This document shows positions 20,119 through 29,775 of a stretch of 64,000 bases of DNA, piece after piece. Under the pieces are notes generated by a model. It was not told the DNA's origin. It saw only the letters and a list, made by a program, of their open reading frames with translations, and made no database searches. Made by a program: the position numbers and the translations under genes. The DNA is taken from the NCBI GenBank assembly GCA_009733775.1, contig WOGZ01000113.1:30949-94948 (forward strand), given 5' to 3'. The DNA is from Alectoria sarmentosa (lineage: Eukaryota; Ascomycota; Lecanoromycetes; Lecanorales; Parmeliaceae). Position 1 is the first letter of the stretch; every line of letters begins with the position of its first letter.

Positions 20119-22293
20119 ATGGCACCTTCCGGCAACAGGTCCAAAGATCGTGTGGCAAGCGACCGTCAAGGGAGAGGAGGTAGGAGGGGCGCTTTTCGAA
20201 GTCATGGAAGAGGTAGAGGCAACGATGGTCATGCAGCAAAAGTACTGAGGAAGAATGCTTTCTATTCGACACGGGTCGAAGAACAAATTGGAGACGAGCC
20301 TGAAAATGAGGTAGAGAGCTCGGCAGATGGGTCAGAAGGGCCTGGGATGATTTCCAAATCTTTGAGTGACAGTGACGATGAAGACATTCAGAAGGACGTG
20401 TTCAAACCATACAGCGCACTTCTACAATCCCTGAGCGCGGATAGTGGCGAGCCACTGCGAAAGAAACGCAAAGTCGAGCATACTGAGGTCTCTCTGGAGG
20501 TTGAGACACCTTGGAACGAAGTAGATCAAGTTGAAGAGCCGGGAGAGGTCGAGAACTCTGCTGTTGATGATGCCGAGGATGCAGATCTTCTCGAAGACGA
20601 CTACGATCCTTTTCTGAAGCATTTTGCAGAACATAAGGATACGGAACTCTCACGGGGAATACAGGATGTTAAAAACGACACTTGGGCTATGAGAGTGTCC
20701 GACTCGAAGCTTGAAGGAGGCTATTTAATGAAGGTCCCCCAGGTCTCGAATTCAGCCCTTGCCCATGGCTCGAGTATTGTCCCCAATACAGACAATCTAC
20801 TGCTGAAGCAAAAATTGCAGGGGCCGGCGAAGAAATCATTTCCACCTCTGGACAGATTGACCGGGAGTTTCGCCTCGTCTGTCTTCAACTACAGAGATGT
20901 GCTGTTTCCCCAGAGGACTTTGAGAAATGCTGAGACCTTGCGAAAGTTGACATGTCTGCATGCACTAAATCACATCTTCAAGACACGTGATAAAGTCATC
21001 AAAGATAACGCGCGTCTTGCGAAGGAAGATACGGAGGTAATAGAGCTGCGAGACCAAGGCTTCACCCGTCCCAAGGTGCTTTTCATCTTACCGACGAGAA
21101 ACTCTTGTGTCAAGTATATTGATACCATCATATCCCTTTGCAAACCAGAACAGCAGGAGAACAAGAAAAGGTTTCAAGATTCCTACGCTTCAGGCAATGA
21201 CCATTTCTCTGAAGACAAGCCCGAAGACTTTCGGGAACTCTTCGCTGGCAACGACGACGACATGTTCAGGCTCGGTCTGAAATTCACTCGTAAAACGGTC
21301 AAGTTCTTCGCCCAATTCTACAGCTCGGATATCATCTTTGCAAGTCCATTAGGGCTGCGTATGGCAATTGGGCCAGATGATCCAAAGAAACAAGATTATG
21401 ACTTTCTCAGCTCCATCGAAATCGTGGTGATCGATCAAGCAGATGCGATTTTGATGCAAAACTGGGAGCATGTGGAGTTCATATTTGAACATCTAAATCT
21501 CCAACCAAAGGAGGCCCACGGCTGCGACTTCAGCCGTGTGAGGGATTGGTATCTCGATGGCAATGCCAAGTACCTCCGACAAACAATTTTGTCCTCCAGC
21601 TTCAATTTTCCGTCACTAAATAGGCTTTTTGGTCGTCACATGCTCAACATTGCTGGAAAAATGAAGTACTCGAGTGAGGAAGATGGCGCCATGATCGACT
21701 TGGGTATTTCTGCTAGACAGATATTTTCACGCTTGGACGTCACGAGCCTTGTCGCTGAACCAGATGACCGATTCAATTACTTTGCTGTTGCTGTCCTGCC
21801 CTCCTTAGCAAAATACTCGAAGCATGATGCCGGAGTAGGCCGAGGGGTACTGATCTACTTTCCGTCTTACGCTGATTTTGTACGCGTCCGCAACTATCTG
21901 GCCAGCTCGTCAGACACGCAACATATCTCTTTCGGCTCGATTTCTGAGTATACTACTGGCCGAGACGTTGCCCGAGCTCGCAGCAACTTTTTTTCCGGTA
22001 GACACTCGGTCTTGCTATATACTGAGCGAGCTCATCATTTCAGGCGCTACCATTTGAAAGGAGTCAAAAGAGTCGTTATGTATGGGCTGCCAGAGAACCC
22101 ACTCTTTTACAAAGAAGTCGTGGGAGGCTACCTAGGTTCCAGCATTTCGTCGGCTAAGCTAAATGCTCGAGAAACAAATGTAAGGATTTTGTTCTCAAAA
22201 TTAGATACACTCAAGCTGGAGCGGATCGTTGGCACTGGAAGACATTTACCGATGCTTAGGGAGAAGGGCGGTGATACATTTGATTTCGTTTGA
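20119..22293 (+). CDS. utp25: U3 snoRNP-associated protein Utp25
   Basis: An intronless frame of 724 residues. Utp25 is a nucleolar SSU-processome factor needed for early 18S rRNA processing; it resembles a DEAD-box helicase but has lost the catalytic motifs. The order seen is a basic Arg/Gly N-terminus (about 1-40), a long acidic stretch (about 55-180), then the family core. Core segments include TCLHALNHIFKTRD (in place of a helicase Q/Walker A region), RPKVLFILPTRNSC, SSDIIFASPLGLRMAIG, VVIDQADAILMQNWEH (IDQAD at the DEAD position), RQTILSSSFNFP, and a C-terminal half with YFPSYADFVRVRNYL and LLYTERAHHFRRY. The absence of a GKT loop and the DEAD-to-DQAD change agree with a non-enzymatic role. 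Confidence 0.95.
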   Translation: MAPSGNRSKDRVASDRQGRGGRRGAFRSHGRGRGNDGHAAKVLRKNAFYSTRVEEQIGDEPENEVESSADGSEGPGMISKSLSDSDDEDIQKDVFKPYSALLQSLSADSGEPLRKKRKVEHTEVSLEVETPWNEVDQVEEPGEVENSAVDDAEDADLLEDDYDPFLKHFAEHKDTELSRGIQDVKNDTWAMRVSDSKLEGGYLMKVPQVSNSALAHGSSIVPNTDNLLLKQKLQGPAKKSFPPLDRLTGSFASSVFNYRDVLFPQRTLRNAETLRKLTCLHALNHIFKTRDKVIKDNARLAKEDTEVIELRDQGFTRPKVLFILPTRNSCVKYIDTIISLCKPEQQENKKRFQDSYASGNDHFSEDKPEDFRELFAGNDDDMFRLGLKFTRKTVKFFAQFYSSDIIFASPLGLRMAIGPDDPKKQDYDFLSSIEIVVIDQADAILMQNWEHVEFIFEHLNLQPKEAHGCDFSRVRDWYLDGNAKYLRQTILSSSFNFPSLNRLFGRHMLNIAGKMKYSSEEDGAMIDLGISARQIFSRLDVTSLVAEPDDRFNYFAVAVLPSLAKYSKHDAGVGRGVLIYFPSYADFVRVRNYLASSSDTQHISFGSISEYTTGRDVARARSNFFSGRHSVLLYTERAHHFRRYHLKGVKRVVMYGLPENPLFYKEVVGGYLGSSISSAKLNARETNVRILFSKLDTLKLERIVGTGRHLPMLREKGGDTFDFV

Positions 22294-22868
22294 GGCTTCT
22301 ACTTGGGAATAGCATGAATATCAGCCGAGACAGTTATCTTGGCCTCGACAATCTTGACTGGGCCCATAACCCAGGATAAATAGTATGTTCAGACATCACC
22401 TCCTTGACTCTAGAGTCTGACAGTATAGGAGGCCTGGAGACGTTCCGTTAGCTAGCTCATGTTTACCAATAAGACGTGCATAGTGCATCACAGTAGGAGA
22501 TGCATTCAGTCACAAATCATTGTATTTTTGGAGAAGCGTCCGAAGCAAAATGACTATTTGAATTTCAGAAGAACGTTTGGTCGTCTTCGCGCAGCTTATT
22601 GGACTTTCCAAACGGTACATTGGAAATTCTTGCAATTCACTCCTTTTTGCTGCACGAATTCATGACCTTTTTCACCTCACCTGGCTTTCAGCCCACCAAA
22701 AGTTTGGTCATGCGTACAGCAATCGTGTAGCTACCTTTAATCTCACCTCGATATCGCTCCGTCTTGCTACCCAAGTTGACCTCCATCCATTCATCGACCC
22801 AGCCGCCATGCTTGAATGGCTATACATGCTGCCATTCTTTACTATGTAGCTCTACAGTACAGTACGCC
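22294..22868. other. Intergenic region, 5' flank of the large low-complexity gene
   Basis: No gene is supported. An open frame extends the downstream gene 5' to 22764, but its composition changes at 22869, which is the preferred start. Confidence 0.5.
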
Positions 22869-25800
22869 ATGACTACAACCGAGTTATTGCAACGCTATCC
22901 ACCCCACAGCGATTCCATTCACCAGGGTAAAGCCCCAGATGAACCGAAAGCCTTCAACGGCAAGAAGTCAGACCCCATTTTCGAGGCAAGAACCATGTTC
23001 CTGCATGACATGCTTGATAGAGTAGTCAAAAGCCTAGCCGATCGCCAGTCAGAGCCTGGATCCGAATTCGAGGGTACTCTTTGGAGGTCTCCTCTGCAGC
23101 CGAGGACACGATCACCTGCCTATTCTGATATATCAGAATCATTCGAATCGCCGGCCAGGATCGAGCATTGCACCAAAGATCTTCTATTGACTCCGATGTC
23201 GCCAACGTCAGCCCAGTTCAAAGGCCCGGATGGATGGCCTTTGGGAATTGAAGTTGCCATTGACGACTTCTATAGGGGGAGATTGAGCACTCCCGTCTTG
23301 GAAGAAAAAGAGCTTCCCAACCCCTTGATTCTGCGCAATCAAAGACAGCAGACACCCCGTTTTGGTAGCAATGGTAATCGAGGAGGGCAAAGAACCGCTA
23401 GCCGCGAGAGCGTAGCTTCAAGACAGCAGGGCGGCGGTCAATACCAACATGAAAGCGGGGGCCTCGAGTCTCTTGCATTCCAAAAACAGCAGAGCAGTGT
23501 ACATTCTCAACAATATGGCGAAAGGCAAGATAGTGTGAGCTTCTCGCCTCTTTCCTCCCAACAGCACAGCTCTACACGTCTTCAGCAAGAAGGCGACCGT
23601 CAAGACCGACAGGAGAGTGTCGACATCGATTCTCCTGAAATGCAAGAGCAGAGTGATAGAGAGACCGATCTAGAAAGTGTTTGCATACCGACTCTTTCTA
23701 CTCGAAAATATGTTGAAGGCCAAAATTCACTTGAGAACGCTAGTTCGGAGCTTCATCCCACTCTAGCACATGATAAAGTGCCAATCGGGCTGGGCTCAAA
23801 AAACGCGTGCCGCCAACCTCCTACTTCTCGGTTCTACAGCGAAGAACATGATGGGTCTCATACCCAAATTCATGGTACATGTCTACACCACAATAGTAGC
23901 CGGCAGACTGCGCTAAGCGAGCCACCACCTCGCAACAAAACAACACATGATGATGCACGCCAAGCAGGACCACGGATCAACGCATTGGCCGACGAATTTG
24001 AGGTGAAGATCAAAGCTTCAAAGATATTAGGTGCATTCGAGAATACTGCGGACGAGAGCATTAATCGTGAGGTTGGCTGTCAGGACCTACTCGAGTGTAC
24101 CGAAAACAACACACTTCAGGCCATTGGGCAGCTGATATCCGATTACAGCAAGGTAGATACTGACCGCGAAATTGTCTCCTGGAAGGCATCAGGCCCGCTT
24201 GAGGACATTCTGGAGGAAGACCAAGTTACCAGTACTTCAACGCTCGGTGAAGGCCAGCCATCCTTCGCTGTAGGGTCAAGCAGGGCGGGCGAAAAGCGCG
24301 ATAGCATGCTCGCACTTCAGGGGCCCCAGACCGAAACATCCAATCTATTATCGAGTTCACCGCGTGTTCTGCCTATGTTGAAGTTGACAATCGACCCAAC
24401 CAGCGAACCGCAATTCGAATCGACCAACCCATCGAGGCACAGCCGTATTCAAGCAAAATCTTCCGAATCAGTTCTGACGGCTGCTACAATGGCGGAATTG
24501 AAAGATCCTACCCGTAGAAAAGGAAGTCTCTCTGCAGCTGCTTTGGCAGCAATGAAAAAGATTGCAGAATCTCAACCGCATTTCCAGACTGAGCATCCAC
24601 TGGAAGACCAGTGCCAAGCGGACATTCATCCATTATGGCGGTCTCAATCATTCACTCATCCATGGTGCCGGGCTAGCAAATTGGTCAACGAGTCTCCACT
24701 TAAATATGTCTTCGAAGACGATGACAGCGAAACTCATGATAATGAAGAAAGGGAGAATATCGCCTCTCAGATCGTCACCAAGCTACACCCAGCCGAAGCT
24801 TCAGATATGGAGAGCTTCACGACTCAGATCGCCGTGAAGCGGCATCAATCGTTCCAGCTCGGCAAGATGATGGAGGATACTATACCGAAGTATCTATGCA
24901 ATGATGGTGACACGGAAGGTCATAAAGCTGAGTATGCAGGGACGTTCATTCCTCAGATGTCCTCTTTGAGGTCGTCAAACGATACCACGCTGGTACCGTC
25001 ACTGGAAAATGTAACGCCACCCTCTAATTCGCCGTCAACAACGAGCCGTTCTTCCGCTTCAGGTGTTGAGTCGCCAGACCTGATGCCGTCCTCTGTCTTC
25101 CAGCCTTCGAACTCGCCTTCAACAATGGGCTACTACCCGAGTTCGGCCATTGGATCGCCTGCAGCATACAACTCGTGGGCTTCAACTCCGCATCACCACG
25201 AGCATGGCTATTCTTCCAGAACGCCTTCATCAGCGACTACTACCCTTCCTACCAGCACGGTTCCGACGCCGAATACACTTTTGCACGGTGGAATCAGGAT
25301 GACACCAAGCTCCTCTTCTGGCCAATTAGCCGGCAATTTACCTATTTCTCGCGGAATCACGACGACTCCAAGATGCTCGTTTGGCCAATTCGCTGGCAAC
25401 AGAACATACCGTCGCTCAATCTCAGTCTCCAGTATGTTCGCTCGTTATCATAAGGCGCGATACCCCGACCTTCCCATTGCGGCAATGACTGACTCGATAC
25501 TCCCTTCGAAAGACTTTGCCAAAAGGGATCAAGCCAGCGAAGTCACACTCGATCCGTTCACCTCTCCCCGTGACACCACTACAACATTTTCTTGGAACCT
25601 AAAGGCACCCAGCAAAGAAATCTTGGCGGATACCCCAACCATAGGCGTTGACCAATTCAACACTCCCACCAAGCGCAGTGGCAGTCGCTTTAGCCTACAC
25701 AGGCGAAGTCTCAGCACCTCCGGACATTCCAACGTGAACGAAGGCATTGAGCGTGCTCTTTCTACCATGATCTTCCACCCTCGCCGCTCTCGCCCTCACA

Positions 25801-26078
25801 AACGAAGCCACAGCACCTCTGCGTCTGTCGATATCACAGTTACCACTGTGATGTCAGACGGCAGTGGTGCCGAACATAGACGCAGTCTCAGCATAGCCAC
25901 CACTACCGTCGAACAGAAATGGGAGATTGCTCCACCGCCGACGCCCCTTGGGCTGCGTGATGAGTTCTCAATGCGTTACAGACCGGAACCGCTTGAAGCG
26001 GATGATCATTATACCCGGCGTAAGGATGCTTTCCAGGGCATGAAGCAAGGACTAAAGAAGGTTTTCGGTCGGGCGTGA
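22869..26078 (+). CDS. Large, mostly disordered fungal protein of unknown function
   Basis: A single exon of 1069 residues from the ATG at 22869 (MTTTELLQRYP); an upstream in-frame ATG at 22764 would add 35 residues of unlike composition. No known domain is visible. Features in order: a short ordered-looking N-terminus (FEARTMFLHDMLDRVVKSLA), a Gln/Ser-rich stretch with imperfect repeats of QQ and QESV/QDSV type (about 160-270), an acidic-basic middle with possible short helices (AALAAMKKIAESQ), Ser/Pro/Thr-rich repeats (SNSPSTTS and SNSPSTMG), and a basic Ser-rich region with several RRSLS-type kinase sites (FSLHRRSLSTS, RSHSTSAS, HRRSLSIAT). The C-terminal 30 residues are basic and amphipathic (GMKQGLKKVFGRA). 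The pattern suggests a phosphoregulated scaffold; this is inference only. Confidence 0.8.
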   Translation: MTTTELLQRYPPHSDSIHQGKAPDEPKAFNGKKSDPIFEARTMFLHDMLDRVVKSLADRQSEPGSEFEGTLWRSPLQPRTRSPAYSDISESFESPARIEHCTKDLLLTPMSPTSAQFKGPDGWPLGIEVAIDDFYRGRLSTPVLEEKELPNPLILRNQRQQTPRFGSNGNRGGQRTASRESVASRQQGGGQYQHESGGLESLAFQKQQSSVHSQQYGERQDSVSFSPLSSQQHSSTRLQQEGDRQDRQESVDIDSPEMQEQSDRETDLESVCIPTLSTRKYVEGQNSLENASSELHPTLAHDKVPIGLGSKNACRQPPTSRFYSEEHDGSHTQIHGTCLHHNSSRQTALSEPPPRNKTTHDDARQAGPRINALADEFEVKIKASKILGAFENTADESINREVGCQDLLECTENNTLQAIGQLISDYSKVDTDREIVSWKASGPLEDILEEDQVTSTSTLGEGQPSFAVGSSRAGEKRDSMLALQGPQTETSNLLSSSPRVLPMLKLTIDPTSEPQFESTNPSRHSRIQAKSSESVLTAATMAELKDPTRRKGSLSAAALAAMKKIAESQPHFQTEHPLEDQCQADIHPLWRSQSFTHPWCRASKLVNESPLKYVFEDDDSETHDNEERENIASQIVTKLHPAEASDMESFTTQIAVKRHQSFQLGKMMEDTIPKYLCNDGDTEGHKAEYAGTFIPQMSSLRSSNDTTLVPSLENVTPPSNSPSTTSRSSASGVESPDLMPSSVFQPSNSPSTMGYYPSSAIGSPAAYNSWASTPHHHEHGYSSRTPSSATTTLPTSTVPTPNTLLHGGIRMTPSSSSGQLAGNLPISRGITTTPRCSFGQFAGNRTYRRSISVSSMFARYHKARYPDLPIAAMTDSILPSKDFAKRDQASEVTLDPFTSPRDTTTTFSWNLKAPSKEILADTPTIGVDQFNTPTKRSGSRFSLHRRSLSTSGHSNVNEGIERALSTMIFHPRRSRPHKRSHSTSASVDITVTTVMSDGSGAEHRRSLSIATTTVEQKWEIAPPPTPLGLRDEFSMRYRPEPLEADDHYTRRKDAFQGMKQGLKKVFGRA

Positions 26079-26705
26079 GCTTGCAACGCATGTATTCAGG
26101 GGCTAACATGATTGAAATGATCTGGATAGTCCCGTCTCGGACAGAATACTCCAATCTTTAGAGAGCTACACCATCAAAGTCAACGTCTGAATGTATGCAG
26201 AGATGAGATAGAGCAGCGCGTGAGAGCAGATATCAATGAAATGTTGTTTCAACTATCCAATCTCGAAAGTCGGTGACGTCTCAGAACAGTGGGATGATCA
26301 ATTCTGGGAGCAGCAACTGACTTTCATACCATACTGGCCGCGAAAATTAATGGTTTGCGCCTACTATATCTGCTGTAGCTTTATTGGATATGAGACTACT
26401 GCTCTTGCAAAATGGCTTTAGGTGGGGAACATTCCGCTTGTACTATACACTGCTCAAAGCCAACATCTATCATGAACGTGCGGGAGGAGTTCCCAAAGAA
26501 GCACACCATTGCTGTTCGCCTTGTCCGACCGCAACACCAGCTCCCCTTGTCCAGCTGATGTCGTCGTGGTCCAGCAGTGTCGCGCTCTTACAACTTTGGC
26601 TTTCTTAGAGCTATGACCGATTGTAAACGTACTCGTATCGATAAGTAACAGGCCCTCGGGCCTTACAATACAACTCAACAAAATACTGTACTCTACATCT
26701 CCCTT
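26079..26705. other. Intergenic region, 5' flank of the AFG1 gene
   Basis: 627 bp without a supported gene. Confidence 0.6.
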
Positions 26706-29027
26706 ATGCCACCATCACCTTCGTCTACAGGCCTTACCATCACCAATCCGCTTGTTTTATACCGTTCTCTACTCGCTACGAAACGCATTGACCCGGACCC
26801 AGCCCAGCATCGTCTCGCGCTCCATCTCCAAAAGCTCTACTATCGCCTCAAGGACTACCAGCCAGAGGTCGACTTCAGTCACCGGCTAGATCAGATCAAT
26901 CGGCTGGTCAAAAAGCCGGTAAGTAGCCCGGCTGAGGTCGAAGACGGGAAACATCAGAGCAATGGAAGACGCCAAGGAATTATCTCATCGTTGCGAGAGC
27001 AGAAGGAGAAGACAGATGCAACGGCGCTCACAAGGAGGCTTACAAGCCATGAATCAGCTGTACAGTTGCAGTCCCCTCAGGGTCTACTTCTATATGGAGA
27101 GGTGGGAACAGGCAAGAGCCTACTTGTCGATTTACTAGCCGACTGCTTGCCCAACCGTAAGAAGAGACGATGGCATTTCAATACTTTCATGCTTGAGACA
27201 TTTTCAAGACTGGAACATTTGCGCAGAAGCAGGCTTACCGATTCATCAGCCTTGCCGAACAGCGGAAGACAAGACGAGGAACATTCTCTATTATGGCTTG
27301 CAAGGGACATGATCTCTACTTCTCCTATTCTCTTTTTAGATGAATTTCAATTACCGGATCGTGCTGCTTCAAAGATTCTTTCCAATCTTCTCACATCCTT
27401 TTTCCACCTTGGTGGAGTCCTCATTGCAACGAGTAATCGTATGCCAGAAGAATTGGCCAATGCGTCAGGAATCGAGTTTGCAGGGCCACCTTCTTCACGG
27501 CTAGGCTTGCTAGGAAACCGATGGGGCTTGTTGGGACATAAAGACCAAGGCGGGAGAAGCGAAAACATGTTTGCAGGGAAAGGAGATTTTGCTGCATTTT
27601 TAGAAGTCCTAAGGGCTAGATGTGAGGTTTGGGATATGGAAGGGGGCAAGGATTGGAGAAGACGCGAAGCCGCAGATCAGACCATGGATGAGACAGCGCT
27701 TGACGAGGCCAACATGGACGCCAGGGGCTTTGAAGGTCTTGAGCCCATGGCTTCTGGGAATTGGGGCTTAGGGTACGAACAAAGTCTACATGTCAAAGAA
27801 CGGAGCAAGGAGGTGCTACCAAATGAGAAAGAGTTCCAAAATACTACCCCTAAGAATTATCATCTGAGACCGTCGTCGGAGCTATCTCCCGAGCAACTAG
27901 CTGAGGTGGAGAACACATGGAGAACCTTAGAGTTCCTTGCGATCCAAGGCTCAACAAAATTACCAAATGATAAGGTCGACGTCCCTTGGGAAACGATGGC
28001 ACTACGCGTTTATGGCCGCAACCTCCAAGTTCCACGCCATTTTTCTGGAGTCTCCAAGTGGACTTTCGACGAGCTCTGCAGCACAAATCTTGGCCCGGCA
28101 GACTACACAACCCTAGCCTCAACGTTCCACACCATCATCCTCACCGACGTTCCCATTCTGACTCTCCTACAAAAGAACGAAGCTCGCCGCCTCATCACCC
28201 TCCTCGACGCCCTGTACGAAGCTCGCTGCAAACTCCTCATCAGCGCAGAGGCCGGCCCAGATGACGTCTTCTTTCCCGAGACCAAACAAGCCCCCAAAGA
28301 CGGCGTAAGCACCGCCTCTGGTGATGATGAAACCTATCCGGAAACTTTTAGCGAAATCTTCCAAGAACAAACCTCACCCTTCCGCCCCAATACTTCCTCC
28401 TATACCTCCATGGCTTCCACACCATCCTACTCCTCATCTCCACTCCCTTCCTCACAATCCCAAGCCTCCACCGCCCGCTCCATTCTAGCAGACGAGGACA
28501 GCGACTTCGGCCCTGTCTACGGCACCGGTCGAAGTCATGGACCCAGCGATGGTGCTCCAGGCGCTGGGAATGAGATTGGTCGACATTCTCCTGACTTTGC
28601 TTGTACAGGGACATTCACAGGCGAGGATGAGAGGTTTGCTTACAAGCGAGCTCGAAGCCGTTTGTGGGAGATGTGTGGAAAGAGGTGGTGGGCGAGGGAC
28701 GAAGAAGGGTGGTGGAGACCTTTGAGGAAGGATTTTAGGAGTTGGGAGGGGGGTAGGGAGGCGTTCGGTCATAACACTCCTGCGCCAGGTGTCCCTCAAG
28801 CGGAGGAGGGAACTAACCAGAATAATTTGTTCAGGTACGGCGCTAGTCCTTTTCGTACGAGTCAAGAGGCGCCGCCGAAATTTGGCTGGGAACACGCTTG
28901 GGGTCTTATTAAATGGGGAAGAAAAGCTGGCGTATGGGGAAAAGGGATAGAAGGGCTAGACGAGAGAGGAAAGACGGAGGTCTCGGAGAAGGAAAAGGAG
29001 AAGGAGAAGGAGAAGGAGCGGCGATGA
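26706..29027 (+). CDS. afg1: AFG1-family mitochondrial ATPase (LACE1-like)
   Basis: A single exon of 773 residues. AFG1/LACE1 is a mitochondrial AAA-type ATPase linked to turnover of nucleus- and mitochondrion-encoded respiratory subunits. Walker A GEVGTGKS (about residue 131) sits in GLLLYGEVGTGKSLLVDLLA, followed by family segments RWHFNTFMLE and the Walker B SPILFLDEFQLPDRAASKIL (about 212-231). Then come GVLIATSNRMPEEL, RCEVWDMEG, and later FDELCSTNLGPADYTTLA. The protein is clearly longer than typical members (about 400-550 residues). The excess is in an acidic insert after the AAA core and in a Ser/Pro-rich C-terminal extension that ends in a Lys/Glu repeat coded by GAGAAG units. The strongest homology is in the first 540 residues; the extension may be lineage-specific. 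Confidence 0.93.
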   Translation: MPPSPSSTGLTITNPLVLYRSLLATKRIDPDPAQHRLALHLQKLYYRLKDYQPEVDFSHRLDQINRLVKKPVSSPAEVEDGKHQSNGRRQGIISSLREQKEKTDATALTRRLTSHESAVQLQSPQGLLLYGEVGTGKSLLVDLLADCLPNRKKRRWHFNTFMLETFSRLEHLRRSRLTDSSALPNSGRQDEEHSLLWLARDMISTSPILFLDEFQLPDRAASKILSNLLTSFFHLGGVLIATSNRMPEELANASGIEFAGPPSSRLGLLGNRWGLLGHKDQGGRSENMFAGKGDFAAFLEVLRARCEVWDMEGGKDWRRREAADQTMDETALDEANMDARGFEGLEPMASGNWGLGYEQSLHVKERSKEVLPNEKEFQNTTPKNYHLRPSSELSPEQLAEVENTWRTLEFLAIQGSTKLPNDKVDVPWETMALRVYGRNLQVPRHFSGVSKWTFDELCSTNLGPADYTTLASTFHTIILTDVPILTLLQKNEARRLITLLDALYEARCKLLISAEAGPDDVFFPETKQAPKDGVSTASGDDETYPETFSEIFQEQTSPFRPNTSSYTSMASTPSYSSSPLPSSQSQASTARSILADEDSDFGPVYGTGRSHGPSDGAPGAGNEIGRHSPDFACTGTFTGEDERFAYKRARSRLWEMCGKRWWARDEEGWWRPLRKDFRSWEGGREAFGHNTPAPGVPQAEEGTNQNNLFRYGASPFRTSQEAPPKFGWEHAWGLIKWGRKAGVWGKGIEGLDERGKTEVSEKEKEKEKEKERR

Positions 29028-29387
29028 GTAGGCCTCCAGAACAACATCATTTACGCAAATCGATGTCGTACATATGGTTGTACGAGATAAGAACCATTGG
29101 TGCCATTCTTGGTAAATAGTGTACTTCATGTCCTGGAGAAGTAACAACTGGCTTACCTCTTGGCTAGGGAAGGTAATGGCCGCAGTAGCTGCCTCCCCCT
29201 CTCTGTCGATCCTGCAATACTAGTCTTACAAGCCTATCAACAGTTGCATCTGCAAGGACGTCTGACCGTTATTACGCAATCCGGCCCCCGCAGAGACCTC
29301 TTCAAAAGCCCATTGTCTGCTCTACCCGTGGCAATATCCAGATTGTACCGTTGGGAAATCCACTCCAAGCCTCTGCAGTGCATCAGA
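29028..29387. other. Intergenic region upstream of the second miniature element
   Basis: 360 bp containing the 3' flank of the AFG1 gene. No gene is supported. It ends with the target duplication TCAGA. Confidence 0.6.
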
Positions 29388-29685
29388 AGAAAATAGAAAA
29401 CAGCTACACCATTGTACCAGCGCCATTAGGAATCGAACCTCAATACCATTAAATACCACCAGCAAACACGACCCTCACAACGAGTGCGAGCCCCCGCGAG
29501 ACGAACCACTCAAACGCACTGCTGCTGCACTTAAGCCAGACCAGGCCGAGAATCGAACCCTGAATCTCGGGGAAACTACGGCAACTCGAGGTAATGGCGC
29601 TGCCAGAAAATAGAAAACAGCTACACCATTGTACCAGCGCCATTAGGAATCGAACCTCAATACCATTAAATACCACCAGCAAACA
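29388..29685 (-). mobile_element. Miniature LTR element (TRIM-like), copy 2
   Basis: A 298-bp copy identical to the one at 3071-3368, again with 81-bp terminal repeats (29388-29468 and 29605-29685). It is flanked by a different perfect 5-bp duplication, TCAGA (29383-29387 and 29686-29690). Different target duplications show two independent insertions rather than a segmental duplication. It lies between the 3' ends of the AFG1 gene and the ubiquitin-like-domain gene. Identity of all four terminal repeats implies recent movement. Confidence 0.87.
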
Positions 29686-29775
29686 TCAGAGTCCGTGCAC
29701 AGAGCCCACAGCGGCCGCCGTAATCCGATGCCAGGGCCTCAAGGTCATGAGCACTAACGGCATCGCGACCGATCC

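Noticed and set aside
20119..22293. Reading this gene as an active DEAD-box helicase
   Set aside because: Walker A is missing and the DEAD position reads DQAD; the conserved blocks are those of Utp25.
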